Shown here: piece by piece, positions 61,917-64,000 of the stretch | How positions within the stretch are numbered: position 1 is the stretch's first letter | How the letters are laid out: each line of letters opens with the position of its first letter | Origin: Paragemmobacter kunshanensis | GTDB lineage: Bacteria; Pseudomonadota; Alphaproteobacteria; Rhodobacterales; Rhodobacteraceae | DNA length: 64,000 bases | Reading direction: 5' to 3' | Assembly (NCBI RefSeq): GCF_011059185.1 | Contig: NZ_JAALFE010000009.1 | Coordinates: forward strand, 99,543-163,542 | Position numbers and translations under genes: made by a program | The notes under the pieces: model-generated | Databases searched by the model: none | What the model was told of the DNA's origin: nothing | The model's input: the letters and a program-made list of their open reading frames with translations, nothing else

Positions 61917-63578
61917 ATGGAAGTCGATCTGATCGTGACCAACGCGAAGGTGTTGACGATGGATGCGGGGCGGCCGCGGGCTGCGGCCGTGGCCGTGCGG
62001 GCGGGCCGGATCGCGGCGGTGGGGGGCGCGGAGGTGGCGGCGCTGGCGGGGGCGCGGACGCGGGTGGTGGATGCCGGCGGGCGGACCTTGCTGCCCGGTT
62101 TCGTGGAGAGCCATCTGCATCTGGTGCTGGGTGGCGCGGAACTGGTGCAGTTGCAGATCGGCGGGGTGATGGGGTTCGAGGCGCTGCGCGCGGCCTTTCT
62201 GGACTATGCCGGGAAGAACCCCGACCGCCCGCTTCTGATGGCGCAGGGGGCGGCCTATGAGATCCTTGGCGCGCCTGTGACGCGGGCCGACCTGGACCGG
62301 GTGATTGCCGACCGGCCCATCGCCATGATGGCGCCGGATCACCATACCGTCTGGGCCAATACGCTGGCCCTGCAGAAGGCGGGCATCCTGCAGGGGGCCC
62401 AGATGCCGCATGGGCATGAGGTGGTGATGGGGCCGGATGGCACCGCCACCGGCGAATTGCGCGAGTTCGAGGCCTTTGCCCCGGTGCTGGCGCTGGGGGG
62501 CGAGGCGCATCTGCAGCTTGGCATCGCAACCGGGGGAGAGCCGGACCCCTGGCCGGATGCGGCGACCTTCGCGGCAGACCTTGAAAAGGTCGTGGCGGGG
62601 CTGCGCCATTGCGCGGCGCAGGGGATCACCACGATGGTGAACATGGATGGCAACCGCTATACCTGTGCGCTGCTGGCGGCGCTGGAGGAACAGGGGCGGC
62701 TGACGGCGCGGGTGCGCGTGCCCTTCCACATGAAGCCGCATATGGAACTGTCGGAGCTGGACCGTGCCAGCGCCATGACGGCGGAATTCGATGGCGATTG
62801 GGTGCGGTCGGGTTTCGTGAAGATGTTCATGGACGGGGTGGTGGACAGCCGCACCGCCTATATGCTGAACGACTATCCCGGGGTGCCCGGGCATCGGGCC
62901 GATCCGCTGTTCGCGCCGGAGCGGTTCAACGCGATCTGCGCCGAGGTGGACCGGCGGGGATTGCAGATCGCGGTCCATGCCATCGGCGATGCGGCGGTGC
63001 GCCAGACCATCGACGGATATGAGGCGGCGGGGCGGGCCAATGGCCTGCGCGACATGCGCCACCGGATCGAGCATATCGAGCTGATCGACCGGGCCGATGT
63101 GCCGCGCCTGGGATCCTTGGGGATCACGGCGAGCGTGCAGCCCCCCCATCCGCCGGGCGTGATGGATTTCCCGATGTCGACGATGGATCACGTCTTTCAC
63201 CGCGAACGCTGGCGGGATGCCTATCTGTGGAAGACGCTGAAGGATCATGGCGCGCCCGTGGCCTATGCCAGCGACTGGCCGGTGACGGATGTTTCGGTGA
63301 TGCGCGGGATCCAGGCGGCGGTGACGCGCGTGCCCTATGAGGGCGCGGGGGATGAGCGGCTCTCCCTGATGGAGACGCTGCATGCCTATACGGCCGGCGG
63401 GGCCTGGGCCGGACATTGGGACGACATCACCGGCACGCTGCGGGTGGGGATGGCCGCCGACATGGTGCTGCTGGATGGCGATATCGAGGCGGCGGATCCG
63501 ATGACGATCGGGGCGATGGGGATCGCCATGACCATCGCCGGTGGCCGAGTGACCCATGCGGCAGAGGGATTCGCGTGA
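61917..63578 (+). CDS. Amidohydrolase family 3 protein (YtcJ-like)
   Basis: A 553-residue metal-dependent hydrolase. The beta-sandwich start (DLIVTNAKVLTMDAGRPRAA) precedes the barrel, with metal ligands in ESHLHLVLGG, IAVHAIGDAA, RIEHIELI and the catalytic Asp in YASDWPVT. YtcJ-type enzymes hydrolyse C-N bonds of unknown substrates. ATG 61917 has GGGGGCAGGG upstream; ATG 61896 would overlap the repeat's end and adds seven residues. It is the last gene before the rRNA promoter. Confidence 0.88.
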   Translation: MEVDLIVTNAKVLTMDAGRPRAAAVAVRAGRIAAVGGAEVAALAGARTRVVDAGGRTLLPGFVESHLHLVLGGAELVQLQIGGVMGFEALRAAFLDYAGKNPDRPLLMAQGAAYEILGAPVTRADLDRVIADRPIAMMAPDHHTVWANTLALQKAGILQGAQMPHGHEVVMGPDGTATGELREFEAFAPVLALGGEAHLQLGIATGGEPDPWPDAATFAADLEKVVAGLRHCAAQGITTMVNMDGNRYTCALLAALEEQGRLTARVRVPFHMKPHMELSELDRASAMTAEFDGDWVRSGFVKMFMDGVVDSRTAYMLNDYPGVPGHRADPLFAPERFNAICAEVDRRGLQIAVHAIGDAAVRQTIDGYEAAGRANGLRDMRHRIEHIELIDRADVPRLGSLGITASVQPPHPPGVMDFPMSTMDHVFHRERWRDAYLWKTLKDHGAPVAYASDWPVTDVSVMRGIQAAVTRVPYEGAGDERLSLMETLHAYTAGGAWAGHWDDITGTLRVGMAADMVLLDGDIEAADPMTIGAMGIAMTIAGGRVTHAAEGFA

Positions 63579-63651
63579 GGGGCGGGGCGATTCCGGGGTG
63601 ACTCGTCCCTGAATCGGCCATCAGGCGGCGCGGAAGGCGAAATCATCGGGG

Positions 63652-63716
63652 CGGGCAGGGCAGGGGCCAAGCGAAATCTTGCGCCCCTGCCGCCCGGAAC
63701 CCCAAGTTTTCTTGGG
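63652..63716 (+). terminator. Two hairpins isolating the rRNA operon
   Basis: A long stem with GGCAGGGGC/GCCCCTGCC extended inside by CAAG/CTTG and outside by CGGGC/GCCCG (63652-63696), then CCCAAG-TTTT-CTTGGG (63701-63716). They separate the amidohydrolase gene from the rRNA promoter. Confidence 0.5.
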
Positions 63717-63753
63717 CTGCCGAAAAAATCGTCATCTTCCTGTCATTTTCCTC

Positions 63754-63782
63754 TTGCGGTCCCCCGGCCGGGTCCGTAGATA
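63754..63782 (+). promoter_or_regulatory. Probable rRNA operon promoter
   Basis: TTGCGG (63754-63759), 17 bp of GC-rich spacer, TAGATA (63777-63782), preceded by an AT-rich block with runs of A and T (63701-63750) like an UP element. It points at the rRNA leader that follows. Confidence 0.55.
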
Positions 63783-64000
63783 AGCGCTCACCGAAGACGA
63801 CGCGACGCTGAACGGCAGAACGAAGTGGACGGAAGTTGCGGCAGAAGTCGTGGCGAAAAAACTCTGGAGGCAAGGCGGGAAGCGACGCTGGTGACAGCGT
63901 GCGGCTTGTTTTGTGTCTGGAACGCTCTTTGACAAGATGATTGATGAAGGGATATGTGGGCGGTTTGGGCGCATCGGCGTCTGATCGCAGCATATCGGCC
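63783..64000 (+). other. 5' leader of an rRNA operon (16S gene beyond the window)
   Basis: No coding sequence is supported. A small hairpin ACGCTG-GTGA-CAGCGT (63885-63900) precedes GCTCTTTGACA (63924-63934), close to the rRNA antitermination boxA, in the boxB-boxA order of rRNA leaders. The following GATATGTGGGCGGTTTGG resembles the pre-16S leader of Rhodobacteraceae as I remember it. The 16S rRNA 5' end is not inside the window. Confidence 0.65.

Overview
The window is GC-rich DNA from an alphaproteobacterium, almost certainly a member of the Rhodobacteraceae (Rhodobacter/Gemmobacter/Tabrizicola/Paracoccus-like). The evidence is the block rplU-rpmA-GNAT-obgE-proB-proA next to a chpT-type histidine phosphotransferase, an olsB-olsA ornithine-lipid pair, a bactofilin, several copies of an intergenic hairpin element carrying GGGTATTT...CCAAGATGAAG, and what looks like the promoter and leader of an rRNA operon running off the right edge. 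No lineage was confirmed by a search.

Region 1 (about 0.2-30 kb) is a large catabolic and transport island that I read as a cyclic-amide (lactam, hydantoin or imide) utilisation system. It holds two complete HyuA/HyuB ATP-dependent hydantoinase/oxoprolinase pairs (262-4149 and 8392-12251). It also holds a LamB/YcsF protein (PxpA) followed by a biotin carrier protein, a biotin carboxylase and the two carboxyltransferase halves PxpB and PxpC (12264-16475). Together these amount to a urea-carboxylase-like enzyme split into separate polypeptides. Further along are a polyamine-type ABC importer with two different ATPases, two permeases and a Tat-exported binding protein (19013-25754), two short-chain dehydrogenases inside that operon, an amidase and a cyclic-imidase/PuuE-like deacetylase-fold hydrolase. 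Accessory genes are an old-yellow-enzyme, a hot-dog dehydratase and a CobW GTPase preceded by a small Cys protein. Regulators are LysR, AraC and a GntR protein with two winged helices, the last translationally coupled to a binding-protein homologue that has lost its signal peptide. The likely logic is uptake, ATP- or biotin-driven ring opening, amide cleavage, then oxidation and reduction of the open-chain acid. The substrate is not identifiable from sequence.

Region 2 (30-43 kb) holds GNAT acetyltransferases, a cupin-SnoaL fusion, a membrane-bound LytTR regulator, a 1391-residue RTX surface or secreted protein with five N-terminal repeats and tandem terminators, a hybrid histidine kinase, and a three-PAS histidine kinase followed by a frameshifted, truncated response regulator. 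The broken gene lies on the 3' side of a tRNA-Ser(CGA), which suggests an insertion/deletion scar.

Region 3 (43-64 kb) is ordinary core chromosome: a DUF2059 protein, ribosomal proteins L21 and L27, ObgE, proline synthesis (ProB, ProA), ChpT, DUF3553, OlsB/OlsA, a ThiE-like protein, a TrmJ-like methyltransferase, heme A synthase, M32 carboxypeptidase, an MFS transporter, enoyl-CoA hydratase, a thioesterase, an EamA transporter, bactofilin, an agmatinase-family enzyme, an amidohydrolase and the start of an rRNA operon. Its intergenic regions are rich in hairpin repeats, the most striking being six back-to-back perfect palindromes at 57792-57949.
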